This document shows positions 25,185 through 33,019 of a stretch of DNA of 64,000 nucleotides, one piece after another. This DNA comes from Phycisphaerae bacterium (lineage in GTDB: Bacteria; Planctomycetota; Phycisphaerae; Phycisphaerales; Phycisphaeraceae). Location of the stretch: assembly GCA_030425705.1 (NCBI GenBank), contig JAUHZU010000010.1:1-64000 (forward strand). The letters are read 5' to 3'. Numbering within the stretch: position 1 is the stretch's first letter; every line of letters begins with the position of its first letter. The notes beneath the pieces are model-generated. The model was not told the origin of the DNA and did not search any database. It worked only from the letters and a program-made list of their open reading frames with translations. The position numbers and the translations under genes are program-made.

Positions 25185-25694
25185 ATGCCCGTGCATGACG
25201 CCGACCACACCCGACCCGCCACGACCGTGCTTGCGGTGGTCTGTGCGCTGGTCACGCTGCTCGGCTTCGCCGCCTGCGACCGCGCCTCGACCAGCACGCC
25301 CGCCCCCGACGCCGGGCTGACCGCGCAGGAGAACACGATCCGGGACGCCGTCGCGGCCATGCAGCAGCGCGGCGACGGCGCGACGCTCATGGTCCTCGAC
25401 GCCGACGAGAACCCGATCCTCAAGCTCGCCCACCAGCCCGACGGCATCACCGCCGAACTCCCGTTGGACTGGCTGGACGATAACCAGCTCGCCGCTGCCC
25501 GCACGCTCTTCGCCGACGCAGGAGCGGCCGGGTCGGGCCTGCCCGACCGCAACACGACCGACTTGTTCCCCTCCCTCACCGTGACGCTCGGCGGCGACCC
25601 CGAACAGGCCGCCCGCTTCACCGCCGACCTGATGGAGCAGGCCTACGCCCTCGCCCCGCAGGATGAACTCCTCTTCGAGACCGAAAACGACTAG
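25185..25694 (+). CDS. putative lipoprotein between pdhA and pdhB
   Basis: 169 residues. N terminus MPVHDADHTRPATTVLAVVC and VTLLGFAACDRAS look like a lipoprotein signal peptide with Cys at the end of the hydrophobic stretch. The rest is an acidic soluble domain rich in D/E/A (ENTIRDAVAAMQQRGDGATL; LTVTLGGDPEQAARFTADLM) and has no family I recognise. An upstream ATG-less extension to 25089 is in frame, but would put a non-exported leader before the hydrophobic region. Its position between the E1 subunit genes suggests cotranscription; a functional link to pyruvate dehydrogenase is not shown. Confidence 0.55.
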   Translation: MPVHDADHTRPATTVLAVVCALVTLLGFAACDRASTSTPAPDAGLTAQENTIRDAVAAMQQRGDGATLMVLDADENPILKLAHQPDGITAELPLDWLDDNQLAAARTLFADAGAAGSGLPDRNTTDLFPSLTVTLGGDPEQAARFTADLMEQAYALAPQDELLFETEND

Positions 25695-25709
25695 CCCACG
25701 GGAATCACC

Positions 25710-26759
25710 ATGGTTGCCACGATGACCGACCGCACGATCCAGTACCGCGACGCCCTCCGTGAAGCCATGGAGGAGGAGATGCGCAACGACGAACGCATCT
25801 TCCTCATGGGCGAGGAGGTCGCCGAGTACAACGGGGCCTACAAGGTCAGCCAAGGGATGCTCGAAGAGTTCGGCCCCCGCCGTATCGTGGACTCGCCGAT
25901 CAGCGAGACCGGCTTCGCGGGGCTGGGTGTTGGGGCGGCGATGTACGGCCTGCGCCCGATCATCGAGTTCATGTCATGGTCCTTCTGCCTCGTCGCGGCC
26001 GACCAGATCCTCAATAACGCGCCCAAGATGCTCTACATGTCCGGCGGGCAGTTCGGCTGCCCGGCCGTGTTCCGCGGCAACAACGGCGCGGGCGGGCAGC
26101 TCGGCTCCACCCACTCCTGGTGCGTCGAGTCACTGTTCAGCCACGTGCCCGGCGTGAAGCTCGCGGTGCCCTCGACCCCCCGCGACGCGAAGGGCCTGCT
26201 CAAGGCCGGCATCCGCGACATCGACCCGTTCTTCAACCTCGAGTCCGAGCGCATGCTCGGCATGGGCGGCCGGGGCGACAAGGACTACTCCCGCTACCTG
26301 CACGGCGGCAAGTGGGCCCCGCCGGAGAACGACCCGGACTTCGTCATCCCCCTGGGCCAGGCCGACATTAAGAAGGAAGGCGCCGACTGCACGATCGTCA
26401 CGGCCGGCCGGCCGGTCCACTTCGCGCTGGAGGCCGCCGAGGCGCTGGAGCAGGAGGGGATCGACGTCGAGGTCGTGGACGTCCGCACCTACCGCCCGCT
26501 GGACATCGAGACGATCGCCAAGAGCGTCCGAAAGACGAGCTACGCCGTGGTCGTGGACCAGTCCTGGCCGTTCGCCTCGGTCGCCAGCGAGGTCGCCACG
26601 CAGATCTACGAGCAGTGCTTCGACGACCTGGACAACCAGGTGATCCGCGTCAACAACGACGACATCCCCGCGCCGTACAACCGCGACCGGGAGCAGGACA
26701 TGCTCCCCAACGCGAGGAAGATCGTCGAGGCGGTCCGCGCGGTGACCTACAACGCCTGA
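25710..26759 (+). CDS. pdhB: pyruvate dehydrogenase E1 component, beta subunit
   Basis: 349 residues, partner of PdhA. Hallmarks: AMEEEMRNDERIFLMGEEV, FGPRRIVDSPISETGFAGLGVGAA, EFMSWSFCLVAADQI, and the C-terminal transketolase domain (TIVTAGRPVHFALEAAEAL; EVVDVRTYRPLDIETIAKSV; PAPYNRDREQDMLPN). The ATG is followed by a second ATG at codon 5; the first is taken because GGGAATCACC precedes it. Comes 15 nt after the lipoprotein gene. The next gene is 480 bp away, so pdhB probably ends this transcription unit. Confidence 0.95.
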   Translation: MVATMTDRTIQYRDALREAMEEEMRNDERIFLMGEEVAEYNGAYKVSQGMLEEFGPRRIVDSPISETGFAGLGVGAAMYGLRPIIEFMSWSFCLVAADQILNNAPKMLYMSGGQFGCPAVFRGNNGAGGQLGSTHSWCVESLFSHVPGVKLAVPSTPRDAKGLLKAGIRDIDPFFNLESERMLGMGGRGDKDYSRYLHGGKWAPPENDPDFVIPLGQADIKKEGADCTIVTAGRPVHFALEAAEALEQEGIDVEVVDVRTYRPLDIETIAKSVRKTSYAVVVDQSWPFASVASEVATQIYEQCFDDLDNQVIRVNNDDIPAPYNRDREQDMLPNARKIVEAVRAVTYNA

Positions 26760-27239
26760 CCGGCGGGTCGGCCGGAATCCATGCCCTGGCAGCGGTTTAG
26801 CGGGATTCGACTAGAGATTCGCCCTGAACCGGGCTCAGCGGTGTCCGATAACCGCAACCGGTTCAATTCGGACCCGGTTTCCGGATAGCCCCGGGGCCTT
26901 GTGAGCCGCGGCTGGGCACCCCGCCAGGGGCTTGAAAATGGGGGGTTTGAGGGGGTCAGCGAGGTTTTTTCCAGATTTGTCGATGCCCGGCAACCTTTTT
27001 CTCACAAAAAAGTTACGGGACGTGGGCGCACCCTCTTCCCTTGTTTGACAAGCCCAGCTATAATTTTTTCGGACGAGGACTTGTCCCCGTTCAATTGTGT
27101 GGCAGACTTTGCCACGACGATAGGATTTGCCCGCGGTGGGCGCGGGCGTGAAATTGCGTATCGGCCTGATCGTCATTCATCCACTCGTACACGATCCAGC
27201 CAGCCTCGTTAGACCCAGGGAAGAAGGAGTCGCTCCACT
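26760..27239. other. 480-bp intergenic region with promoter and structured leader
   Basis: No convincing gene lies here. It is relatively AT-rich, with T6 and A6 runs and an AT hairpin CTTTTT-CTCACA-AAAAAG at about 26994-27011. TATAAT is at 27059-27064; a TTGACA sits only 8 bp upstream, too close to be its -35. The leader after it can form GGAC/GTCC, GTGGCA/TGCCAC and GCCCGCG-GTGGG-CGCGGGC hairpins in a row before an AAGAAGGAG ribosome-binding site. Confidence 0.5.
27059..27064 (+). promoter_or_regulatory. -10 TATAAT upstream of the exported protein gene
   Basis: Perfect consensus hexamer about 176 nt before the ATG at 27240. No -35 at the right distance, so activation or an extended leader is likely. 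Confidence 0.45.
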
Positions 27240-27983
27240 ATGAACACTGAACTCACCAAGACTGTTTTGTCGGGTATCGTCTGTGCCGGCCTCGCCGGCG
27301 GGGCGTTCGCCGGCGTCGCCGACGTTGACATTGTCAGCGGCGCGACCCACAGCGGCGTCAGCCTGTCCGTGACCGTCCAGGAATCCTCCATGGCCGGCTA
27401 CGACTTCGAATTCATCATCGCCAACAACTCGACCGGCAACGGTGCCGCCATCACCGGCATCTACTTCGAAGCCGGCTGGGCCACCAGCGGCCTGCTCTCG
27501 GGCAGCAACCTCGAGCGCAACCTGTCGACCACCGGCGACGGTGCCCTCGGCGGCGTGAACTTCCGCGAAGGCAACGGCGACCCCGCAGGGATCGCTGGCT
27601 GGACCGACTCGCTGGTCAGCTACGATGTCCGCGACTCGTCGCCGGGCATGGAAGCCGTCTGGCTGGGCGTTGACGAAGGCGAATCCGCCCGCATCGCGTT
27701 CCAGGCCGGTAGCTCGGGCGTGACCCTCGCCGACCTCGAAGCGGCCCTGGGCAGCTCCGGCTTCAACATCGCCATCCGCCTGCAGGACCTCTTCACCAGC
27801 GACAACTACGTCGCCGGCTGGGGCCTGGCGACCCTCGACTCCGCGGGCGCACTGCCCGGCGAAGGCGACGGCGGCGACGAAGGCGAAACCGGCGAAGCCA
27901 CCAGCATGCCGACCCCGACCGCGGCCGCGGCCGGCCTGGCACTGCTCGCCATCGCGGGCTACCGCCGGCGTCGTGACGGCTAA
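27240..27983 (+). CDS. exported protein with PEP-CTERM-like sorting tail
   Basis: 247 residues: signal peptide (TVLSGIVCAGLAGGAFAG), a beta-rich body (VSLSVTVQESSMAGYDFEFI; NIAIRLQDLFTSDNYVAGWG) like surface-adhesion or cohesin-type domains, an acidic Gly/Glu linker (GEGDGGDEGETGE), and a C-terminal tripartite tail: PTPTAAAAGLALLAIAGYRR, where PTP replaces the PEP motif. It is probably processed by the same type of sortase as the PEP-CTERM proteases. GAAGAAGGAG precedes the ATG. It lies between pdhB and pdhC, but its own promoter and terminator suggest an inserted, independent unit. Confidence 0.7.
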   Translation: MNTELTKTVLSGIVCAGLAGGAFAGVADVDIVSGATHSGVSLSVTVQESSMAGYDFEFIIANNSTGNGAAITGIYFEAGWATSGLLSGSNLERNLSTTGDGALGGVNFREGNGDPAGIAGWTDSLVSYDVRDSSPGMEAVWLGVDEGESARIAFQAGSSGVTLADLEAALGSSGFNIAIRLQDLFTSDNYVAGWGLATLDSAGALPGEGDGGDEGETGEATSMPTPTAAAAGLALLAIAGYRRRRDG

Positions 27984-28014
27984 GCCGACACACCCGACCC
28001 CCTGACTCCAACGC

Positions 28015-28045
28015 AGCCCCCGGCCAATCGCCGGGGGCTGTTTTT
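28015..28045 (+). terminator. strong terminator after the exported protein gene
   Basis: AGCCCCCGGC-CAATC-GCCGGGGGCT, a perfect 10-bp stem, followed by GTTTTT. Confidence 0.92.
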
Positions 28046-28093
28046 CTGCGCTTAGGCACCACCTGCCGGGGTGCGGACGGGCCGCCACCAACC

Positions 28094-28099
28094 TACAAT
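28094..28099 (+). promoter_or_regulatory. -10 hexamer of pdhC
   Basis: TACAAT about 94 nt before the pdhC ATG; the -35 region is GC-rich and unclear. Confidence 0.4.
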
Positions 28100-28192
28100 C
28101 GCTCCGGCGAAGCCCGTCAACGCTCGCCGCAGGCCGCACATTGACCGCCTGATCCCCACCCGCGCCACCTCACAAACCGTCAGGAGCCCGCC

Positions 28193-29512
28193 ATGCCTAT
28201 CACCGTCGAAATGCCCCGCCTCTCGGACACCATGGAAGAGGGCACCCTGATCAAGTGGAATGTTAAGCCCGGCGATGCCGTCTCCGCCGGCGACCACCTC
28301 GCCGACGTCGAGACCGACAAGGCCACCATGGAGCTCCAGGCCTTCGAGGACGGCACAGTCGCCAAGCTGGTCCTTGAGGAGGGCCAGACCGTGCCCATCG
28401 GCCAAGCCATCCTGATCCTGACCGAGGACGGGGAGTCCGTCGAGGACGCCGCGAAGGCCGACGTCTCCAAGGCCGGCTCATCCGCGAAGCCCAAGCAGGA
28501 GGACGCGCCTGCCGAGGACCCGGCCCCCGCCCCGGCCGCAGACACCAAGGCGTCGGCGTCGAGCGGTGGCACCAAGCTCCGCGTCTCGCCGCTGGCGCGC
28601 AAGCTGGCTGAGGAGCACGGCCTGGACCTCGCCCGTATTGAGGGCAGTGGGCCTGACGGCCGGATCATCAAGCGCGACGTCCTTAAGGCCGCCGAGGGCG
28701 GTGGGGCAGCACCTTCACCAGCCGGGGCAGAACGCGGCACCGCCCCAGGTCAGGCTTCGCCGGCCCCCGCCCCCGCGCAGGCCCCGGCGAAGCTCGAATC
28801 CAAATCCACCCCCGTGCCCGGTATGCGCAAGACCATCGCCAAGCGGCTGGTCGAGTCCAAGACCACCGTGCCGCACTTCCAGGTCTCCGTCGCGATCGAC
28901 ATGGACCCGCTGCTCGAGCTGCGCGAGACGCTCAACCAGCAGCTCGCCTCCCAGGGCATCAAGCTCTCGGTCAATGACTTTGTCACCCGTGCCGTCGCCC
29001 TCGCGTGCGTCCAGCACCCCGCGGTCAACAGCTCGTGGATGGGCGACACGATCCAGCAGCACGGCACGGTCAATGTCGGCACCGCGATCTCCCTCCCCGC
29101 CGAGCGCGGCGGTGGGCTCGTCGTCGCGGTGATGCGCGACGTCCAGAACAAGGGGCTCCGCCAGATCAGCCAGGAGGTCAAGGACCTGGCCGGCAAGGCC
29201 CGCGGCCGGGGGCTCGCCCCCGAGGAGATGAGCGACTCGACCATCACCATCTCCAACCTCGGCATGCCGCAGTACGGTGTGACGCAGTTCACCGCGATCA
29301 TCAACCCGCCCAACGCCGCGATCGTCGCGATCGGCGCCGCGATCGAGAAGCCGGTTGTCCGCACGGTGCACGGCGAGAAGAAGATTGTGATCGGCCATGA
29401 GATGACCGCGACCGCCTCGGGCGACCACCGCGTGGTCGACGGCGCCGTCCTCGCCGAGTACCTCACGACCCTCCGCAACCTGCTGGAAAACCCCGCGGGC
29501 CTGCTGGTCTAG
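28193..29512 (+). CDS. pdhC: dihydrolipoamide acetyltransferase (E2 of pyruvate dehydrogenase)
   Basis: 439 residues. One N-terminal lipoyl domain (VETDKATMELQAFEDG; lipoyl Lys about 42), an Ala/Pro-rich linker, a peripheral-subunit-binding domain (VSPLARKLAEEHGLDLARIE), a second flexible linker, and the catalytic acyltransferase domain with GMRKTIAKRL at its start and DHRVVDGAVLAEYL at its end. It forms the complex core and transfers the acetyl group to CoA. Only one lipoyl domain is present, as in many Gram-positive and planctomycete E2s. CAGGAGCCCGCC precedes the ATG. Confidence 0.95.
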   Translation: MPITVEMPRLSDTMEEGTLIKWNVKPGDAVSAGDHLADVETDKATMELQAFEDGTVAKLVLEEGQTVPIGQAILILTEDGESVEDAAKADVSKAGSSAKPKQEDAPAEDPAPAPAADTKASASSGGTKLRVSPLARKLAEEHGLDLARIEGSGPDGRIIKRDVLKAAEGGGAAPSPAGAERGTAPGQASPAPAPAQAPAKLESKSTPVPGMRKTIAKRLVESKTTVPHFQVSVAIDMDPLLELRETLNQQLASQGIKLSVNDFVTRAVALACVQHPAVNSSWMGDTIQQHGTVNVGTAISLPAERGGGLVVAVMRDVQNKGLRQISQEVKDLAGKARGRGLAPEEMSDSTITISNLGMPQYGVTQFTAIINPPNAAIVAIGAAIEKPVVRTVHGEKKIVIGHEMTATASGDHRVVDGAVLAEYLTTLRNLLENPAGLLV

Positions 29513-29547
29513 ACCGAGGCATCACAGATCCCCCCTCACACACACCC

Positions 29548-29585
29548 AAGCCGGGCCCGAGCGCAAGCGACGGCCCGGCTTTCTT
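29548..29585 (+). terminator. terminator after pdhC
   Basis: AAGCCGGGCC/GGCCCGGCTT stem with a 14-nt loop, then TCTT. Confidence 0.8.
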
Positions 29586-29615
29586 GAACGCGGCTACCCG
29601 CATGAAGGATAGAGC

Positions 29616-30698
29616 ATGAACGATGCGTCCCCGGATCCCACCGGCACGATCTCGGCTTCCTCGCTCGGTGTTATCGACGACGGTCGGGAGGCGCGTGCCT
29701 TTACGCTCACCAACGCCGGGGGCATGGTCGTGGTGCTCAGCGCTTGGGGGGCGACGCTCGCGGAGCTGCAGGCGCCCGACCGCGACGGCCAGCTCGCGGA
29801 CGTCACGCTCGGCTACGACACGCTCGCGGGCTGGGTCGGCGACACGTCGTACATGAACGCCACCGCCGGCCGGTATGGCAACCGCATCGCCCGCGGCCGG
29901 TTCACCCTTGACGGCACCGGCTACACTCTCGCCACCAACAACGGCGACAACCACCTGCACGGCGGCGCGGTCGGCTTCAACAAACGCCTGTGGGACGCCG
30001 AGCCGTTCGAACGGGCGACCGAACGCGGCGTCGTGTTCCGCTACGCCAGCGCCGACGGCGAGGAGGGCTACCCCGGCGAGCTGTCGGCCGAGGTGGCCTA
30101 CACGCTGACCGACGACCACGCGCTGCGCCTGGACTTCCGCGCGACGACGACCCGGCCGACACCCGTCAACCTCGTGCACCACACCTACTGGAACCTGGCC
30201 GGCGACCCGGCACAGACGGTCCTCGACCACGCGCTGACTCTCCACGCCGACCGGTATTGCCCGATCGACGCGGGCGGCATCCCGCTAGGCGGGCTGGAGG
30301 CAGTGGTCGGCACGCCGTTTGATTTCACGACGCCGCACGCCGTGGGCGAACGCATCGACGCCGACCACCCACAGCTCGCCAACGGGTTGGGCTACGACCA
30401 CAGCTGGGCGGTGCGCGGTGACGCCGGCACGCTCCGGCCGGCCGCGGACCTATACGACCCTGCGTCGGGCCGGGTGATGACGATCGAGACCGACCAGCCC
30501 GCGATCCAGTTCTACAGCGGCAACTACCTCGACGGTGCCCCCGGCAAGGGCGGCCGGCCGATGCCGTACCGCAGCGGGCTCTGCCTCGAGACGCAGCGCT
30601 TCCCCGACACCCCCAACCAGCCCGCGCTCGGCGACGCGACGCTCCGCCCCGGCGAGACCTACCGCCACACGATGGTCCACCGGTTCGGCACCCGCTAG
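29616..30698 (+). CDS. galM: aldose 1-epimerase (galactose mutarotase)
   Basis: 360 residues. Interconverts alpha and beta anomers of hexoses. Active-site landmarks: GRYGNRIARGRF, NNGDNHLHGG (His), LVHHTYWNLAGD (catalytic His), and the catalytic Glu in GLCLETQRFPDTPNQP. Length and motif order match the family. The ATG follows AGGATAGAGC. No sugar operon surrounds it; a bidirectional hairpin follows. Confidence 0.93.
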   Translation: MNDASPDPTGTISASSLGVIDDGREARAFTLTNAGGMVVVLSAWGATLAELQAPDRDGQLADVTLGYDTLAGWVGDTSYMNATAGRYGNRIARGRFTLDGTGYTLATNNGDNHLHGGAVGFNKRLWDAEPFERATERGVVFRYASADGEEGYPGELSAEVAYTLTDDHALRLDFRATTTRPTPVNLVHHTYWNLAGDPAQTVLDHALTLHADRYCPIDAGGIPLGGLEAVVGTPFDFTTPHAVGERIDADHPQLANGLGYDHSWAVRGDAGTLRPAADLYDPASGRVMTIETDQPAIQFYSGNYLDGAPGKGGRPMPYRSGLCLETQRFPDTPNQPALGDATLRPGETYRHTMVHRFGTR

Positions 30699-30701
30699 CG
30701 A

Positions 30702-30733
30702 AGAAAAAGCCCGTGCCGAGGGCGGCACGGGCC
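30702..30733 (-). terminator. terminator of the small minus-strand gene
   Basis: GCCCGTGCC/GGCACGGGC stem; on the minus strand it is followed by TTTTTCTT. It may also stop galM transcripts. Confidence 0.75.
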
Positions 30734-30785
30734 AAGCGTGGAGAAATGCGGGTGGATTACAACAGCCGGACCCCGGCCGAGCGGC

Positions 30786-31049
30786 TCAGGCGTGGGCCGC
30801 GGCGGGCGCTTTCATGTCCTGCTCCTGGAGCGACTTGAAGAACGAGCGGAACACCATCTCGTCGCGGTAGAAGTTCACCGCGATCTCCGCGGCTTCCGGG
30901 TCGGACTCGATCTCGTTCATGAGCGCCTCGTCCTGCGCTTCGGTCAGGCTGCCGTCGACGTGTCGGTGCAGCATCTCGATCAGCTTCGGCTCGCGTTTGG
31001 CGGGCCGATGGAAGGGGTCGGCGTGGAAGCGTTTGAGGATACGGAACAC
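30786..31049 (-). CDS. small anti-sigma-like N-terminal domain protein
   Basis: 87 residues from a GTG start that has a good AAAAGGAG site 6 nt upstream. The centre (LIEMLHRHVDGSLTEAQDEA then LMNEIESDPEAAE) resembles the short helical N terminus of planctomycete anti-sigma/FecR-type proteins, but the membrane span and C-terminal domain are missing and there is no zinc motif. It may be a free regulator that binds an ECF sigma factor; none is nearby. An ATG far upstream (31319) would read through the tRNA terminator and is rejected. Confidence 0.6.
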   Translation of the reverse strand: MFRILKRFHADPFHRPAKREPKLIEMLHRHVDGSLTEAQDEALMNEIESDPEAAEIAVNFYRDEMVFRSFFKSLQEQDMKAPAAAHA

Positions 31050-31307
31050 AGGATTCTCCTTTTCGGTCTGCTCGGGGAGCAGCGGGGGTGGGTGGGTTCT
31101 GCCGGTAGTGAATACAAACCCCGTGCCAAAGCAGAATCGTCGCGTATGACCTGAAAACAGGCGTTTCACGGGGCCGGCGTGCCCATCGACCGCGCGTCGG
31201 CGGCGGGTTGCCTCAAGAGCGCGCAGTCGTGTTTTGGTTGTGTGAGCAGCCCGCCCGAAGTCCCTGGTCGACCAAGAGCCGGGCGGTACCCCGCGTGGCC
31301 GGGCATT

Positions 31308-31340
31308 AAGGAAGCCCACGCCGTGACGGCGTGGGCTTCG
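31308..31340 (-). terminator. hairpin downstream of tRNA-Lys
   Basis: AAGCCCACGCC-GTGAC-GGCGTGGGCTT: 11-bp stem followed on the minus strand by CCTTAA, ending the tRNA transcript. A near-identical stem occurs at 33471-33497. Confidence 0.65.
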
Positions 31341-31350
31341 GTGTGGGAAG

Positions 31351-31424
31351 TCCCCCCTCTAGGACTCGAACCTAGGACCTGCGGATTAAGAATCCGATGC
31401 TCTAACCAACTGAGCTAAGGAGGG
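31351..31424 (-). tRNA. tRNA-Lys (anticodon CTT)
   Basis: A 74-nt cloverleaf on the minus strand. Acceptor stem CCCTCCT pairs with AGGGGGG; D arm TAGCTCAGTTGGTTAGAGC; anticodon loop TTCTTAA (anticodon CTT, reading AAG); T arm CTAGG-TTCGAGT-CCTAG; discriminator A. CCA is not encoded. One U-C mismatch is predicted at the top of the anticodon stem. Confidence 0.95.
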
Positions 31425-31471
31425 GCGGCTGGGTTGTCGGGGCGGGCCGCGGGGCGATGCCGCGCGACCGG

Positions 31472-31500
31472 TATTTTGGCAGACTTGCGGGGGGTGTCAA
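31472..31500 (-). promoter_or_regulatory. promoter of tRNA-Lys
   Basis: On the minus strand, consensus TTGACA (31500-31495), 17-nt spacer, AAAATA (31477-31472), about 45 nt before the tRNA 5' end. Confidence 0.6.
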
Positions 31501-31536
31501 GCGCGGGCGTGGATACCCCTTGCACCGGGCCCGGGG

Positions 31537-31542
31537 TAGGAT
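31537..31542 (+). promoter_or_regulatory. -10 hexamer of membrane protein gene (leaderless arrangement)
   Basis: TAGGAT ends 7 nt before the ATG at 31550, with no ribosome-binding site in between. Confidence 0.4.
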
Positions 31543-31549
31543 GGTGGCC

Positions 31550-32173
31550 ATGCAGAAACCAACCTCCATGATGGTGACGGGGATCCTGAACCTGGCGTTC
31601 GCGTCGCTGGGGCTGCTGATGGGCTGCTGGGGGCTGATCCAGCCGTTCGTCCCGATGCCCGGTGCCGAGGCCTTCGAAGACCTCTACCGCGACGGGATGT
31701 TCCTCACGGTCGTGCTCGGGCTGGGCCTGATCGGGATGGCGACCAAGGGGCTGATGTGGTTCTCGGGGTTCGGGCTGGTGAAGGGCAAGGCCTTCGGCCG
31801 ATCGCTTGGCAACCTGTGGGCCCCGATCTCGATGGTGTACGGGCTGACGAGCACGGCGGCGCAGGGCGCGTACATCCTGCCCAAGACCTTCGCGGCGCAG
31901 ATGGCGTGGATGAAGGCCCAGCCCAACGCCGACTCGCAGATGATGCAGCAGCAGATCCAGATGATGCAGACGATGTCCGACATCATGATCTGGGGGACGG
32001 TGGTGTTCGGGGTGTTCTCGGCGGTGGTGTATCAGGGCATCTTCCTGATCCTGAACAACCGGAAGGCCGTAAAGGACTACCTCGCCGCGCAGGCGTCGGG
32101 GCAGGCGATGCCGCCGCGGCCGGGCGTCGCGGCAGCGTCTGCGGGTGATGGCTCGGACGCGTCGCCCTGGTAG
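31550..32173 (+). CDS. multi-span membrane protein
   Basis: 207 residues with three to four hydrophobic helices (VTGILNLAFASLGLLMGCWG; FLTVVLGLGLIGMATKGLMW; a middle segment; IWGTVVFGVFSAVVYQGIF) and a Met/Gln-rich stretch MMQQQIQMMQTM between the last two. The C-terminal tail is Pro/Ala/Gly-rich and cytosolic. No family recognised. A start at 31541 would overlap the -10 box. Followed 42 bp later by a second membrane protein of similar architecture, suggesting paralogy or a common envelope role. Confidence 0.6.
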   Translation: MQKPTSMMVTGILNLAFASLGLLMGCWGLIQPFVPMPGAEAFEDLYRDGMFLTVVLGLGLIGMATKGLMWFSGFGLVKGKAFGRSLGNLWAPISMVYGLTSTAAQGAYILPKTFAAQMAWMKAQPNADSQMMQQQIQMMQTMSDIMIWGTVVFGVFSAVVYQGIFLILNNRKAVKDYLAAQASGQAMPPRPGVAAASAGDGSDASPW

Positions 32174-32202
32174 CGCGGTTTGGGGGCGGGCGCTGGCCCT
32201 GC

Positions 32203-32208
32203 TACGAT
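32203..32208 (+). promoter_or_regulatory. -10 hexamer of second membrane protein gene (leaderless arrangement)
   Basis: TACGAT lies 6 nt before the ATG at 32215; no Shine-Dalgarno. Confidence 0.4.
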
Positions 32209-32214
32209 CCGTTC

Positions 32215-32946
32215 ATGGCTTGGCGACGCACGATTCAGATCCTCGGCGGGGTGTGCATCGGGATCGGTGTGTTGTCGCTGTGCAGCAACCTGCAGGAATC
32301 GATCGGAGCAATGTTCGGGCCGGTGATGCAGAGCGGGGCTCAGACTGATGGGTCTCAATTCTGGCAAGACCAAGTGAAACTGAATGAGAAGGTCTTGAGT
32401 AATAGGGTGTACCGCGGATATCTAGTGATTCAAGGTGTGTTAGACGCATTGGCGGCGCTGCTTTTGATTGTTGGGGGAATCGGACTGCTTCGCGTCGAAA
32501 ATTGGGGCCGTCGGCTGGCGCTGGTTTGGGGCAGCTATTCACTGTTGAGTTCGGGGGCCTATGTTGTCATGCTTAATCGGTATCTGTTACCAGAAGCTAT
32601 GGCGGTGTCGCGTCAGCCGCTCCCGGATTGGTTCGGGGTGTTTTTCTCTTTGGTGATACTCATGCTGCTTTGGGCGTTTCCTTCAGCTCTGCTGACACTG
32701 TTGACGATGAGGCGAGGAAGACGTGTGTTCGATGAGCCGCCACCAGTGCAAAAGCCGCAATTCGTCGCGAGTCCGCTGTCTGATTCGCCGGGTAGCCAAG
32801 TTCACCCGGTTGACGATCCGTTAGCTAGCAATGCCGCTAAGACATTTAGCTCCATCCCGGCTGGTAAAGCCTCCGCCCCGCCGGCTCCTGCTCCGGCACA
32901 GCAGACCTGGCGCGACGACCCGTGGAACGATCCCGATGCCACCTGA
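32215..32946 (+). CDS. membrane protein with Pro-rich C-terminal tail
   Basis: 243 residues: four hydrophobic helices (QILGGVCIGIGVLSLCSNL; ALAALLLIVGGIGLLR; LVWGSYSLLSSGAYVVML; VFFSLVILMLLWAFPSALL) and a long polar tail with PAPAPAQQTWRDDPWNDPD. No family recognised; similar in plan to the preceding gene. Composition is mosaic: both ends use the GC-rich codons of the genome, whereas the central part (about 32340-32870) is less GC-rich, with codons such as AAT, TTA and AGT. This could reflect recombination with a less GC-rich relative. Confidence 0.6.
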   Translation: MAWRRTIQILGGVCIGIGVLSLCSNLQESIGAMFGPVMQSGAQTDGSQFWQDQVKLNEKVLSNRVYRGYLVIQGVLDALAALLLIVGGIGLLRVENWGRRLALVWGSYSLLSSGAYVVMLNRYLLPEAMAVSRQPLPDWFGVFFSLVILMLLWAFPSALLTLLTMRRGRRVFDEPPPVQKPQFVASPLSDSPGSQVHPVDDPLASNAAKTFSSIPAGKASAPPAPAPAQQTWRDDPWNDPDAT

Positions 32947-33019
32947 GCCGGTACGATGACCCTGCGTCGGCGGAACGCGCCGCCGGCGTCCCTTCCCACT
33001 CCCCTCCAAGGAGACCGAC

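Noticed and set aside
27041-27064. TTGACA followed by TATAAT as a consensus promoter
   Set aside because: The spacer is only 8 nt, too short for sigma-70 contacts; only the TATAAT was retained as a possible -10.
26835-27176. Minus-strand open frame of 113 codons between pdhB and the exported protein gene
   Set aside because: It covers a promoter, hairpins and A/T runs, has no ribosome-binding site, and its sequence (many Arg/Lys/Pro) resembles no protein.
31050-31319. N-terminal extension of the small anti-sigma-like protein to an upstream ATG
   Set aside because: The extension would read through the tRNA terminator hairpin and lacks conservation-like sequence, while the GTG at 31049 has an AAAAGGAG site.
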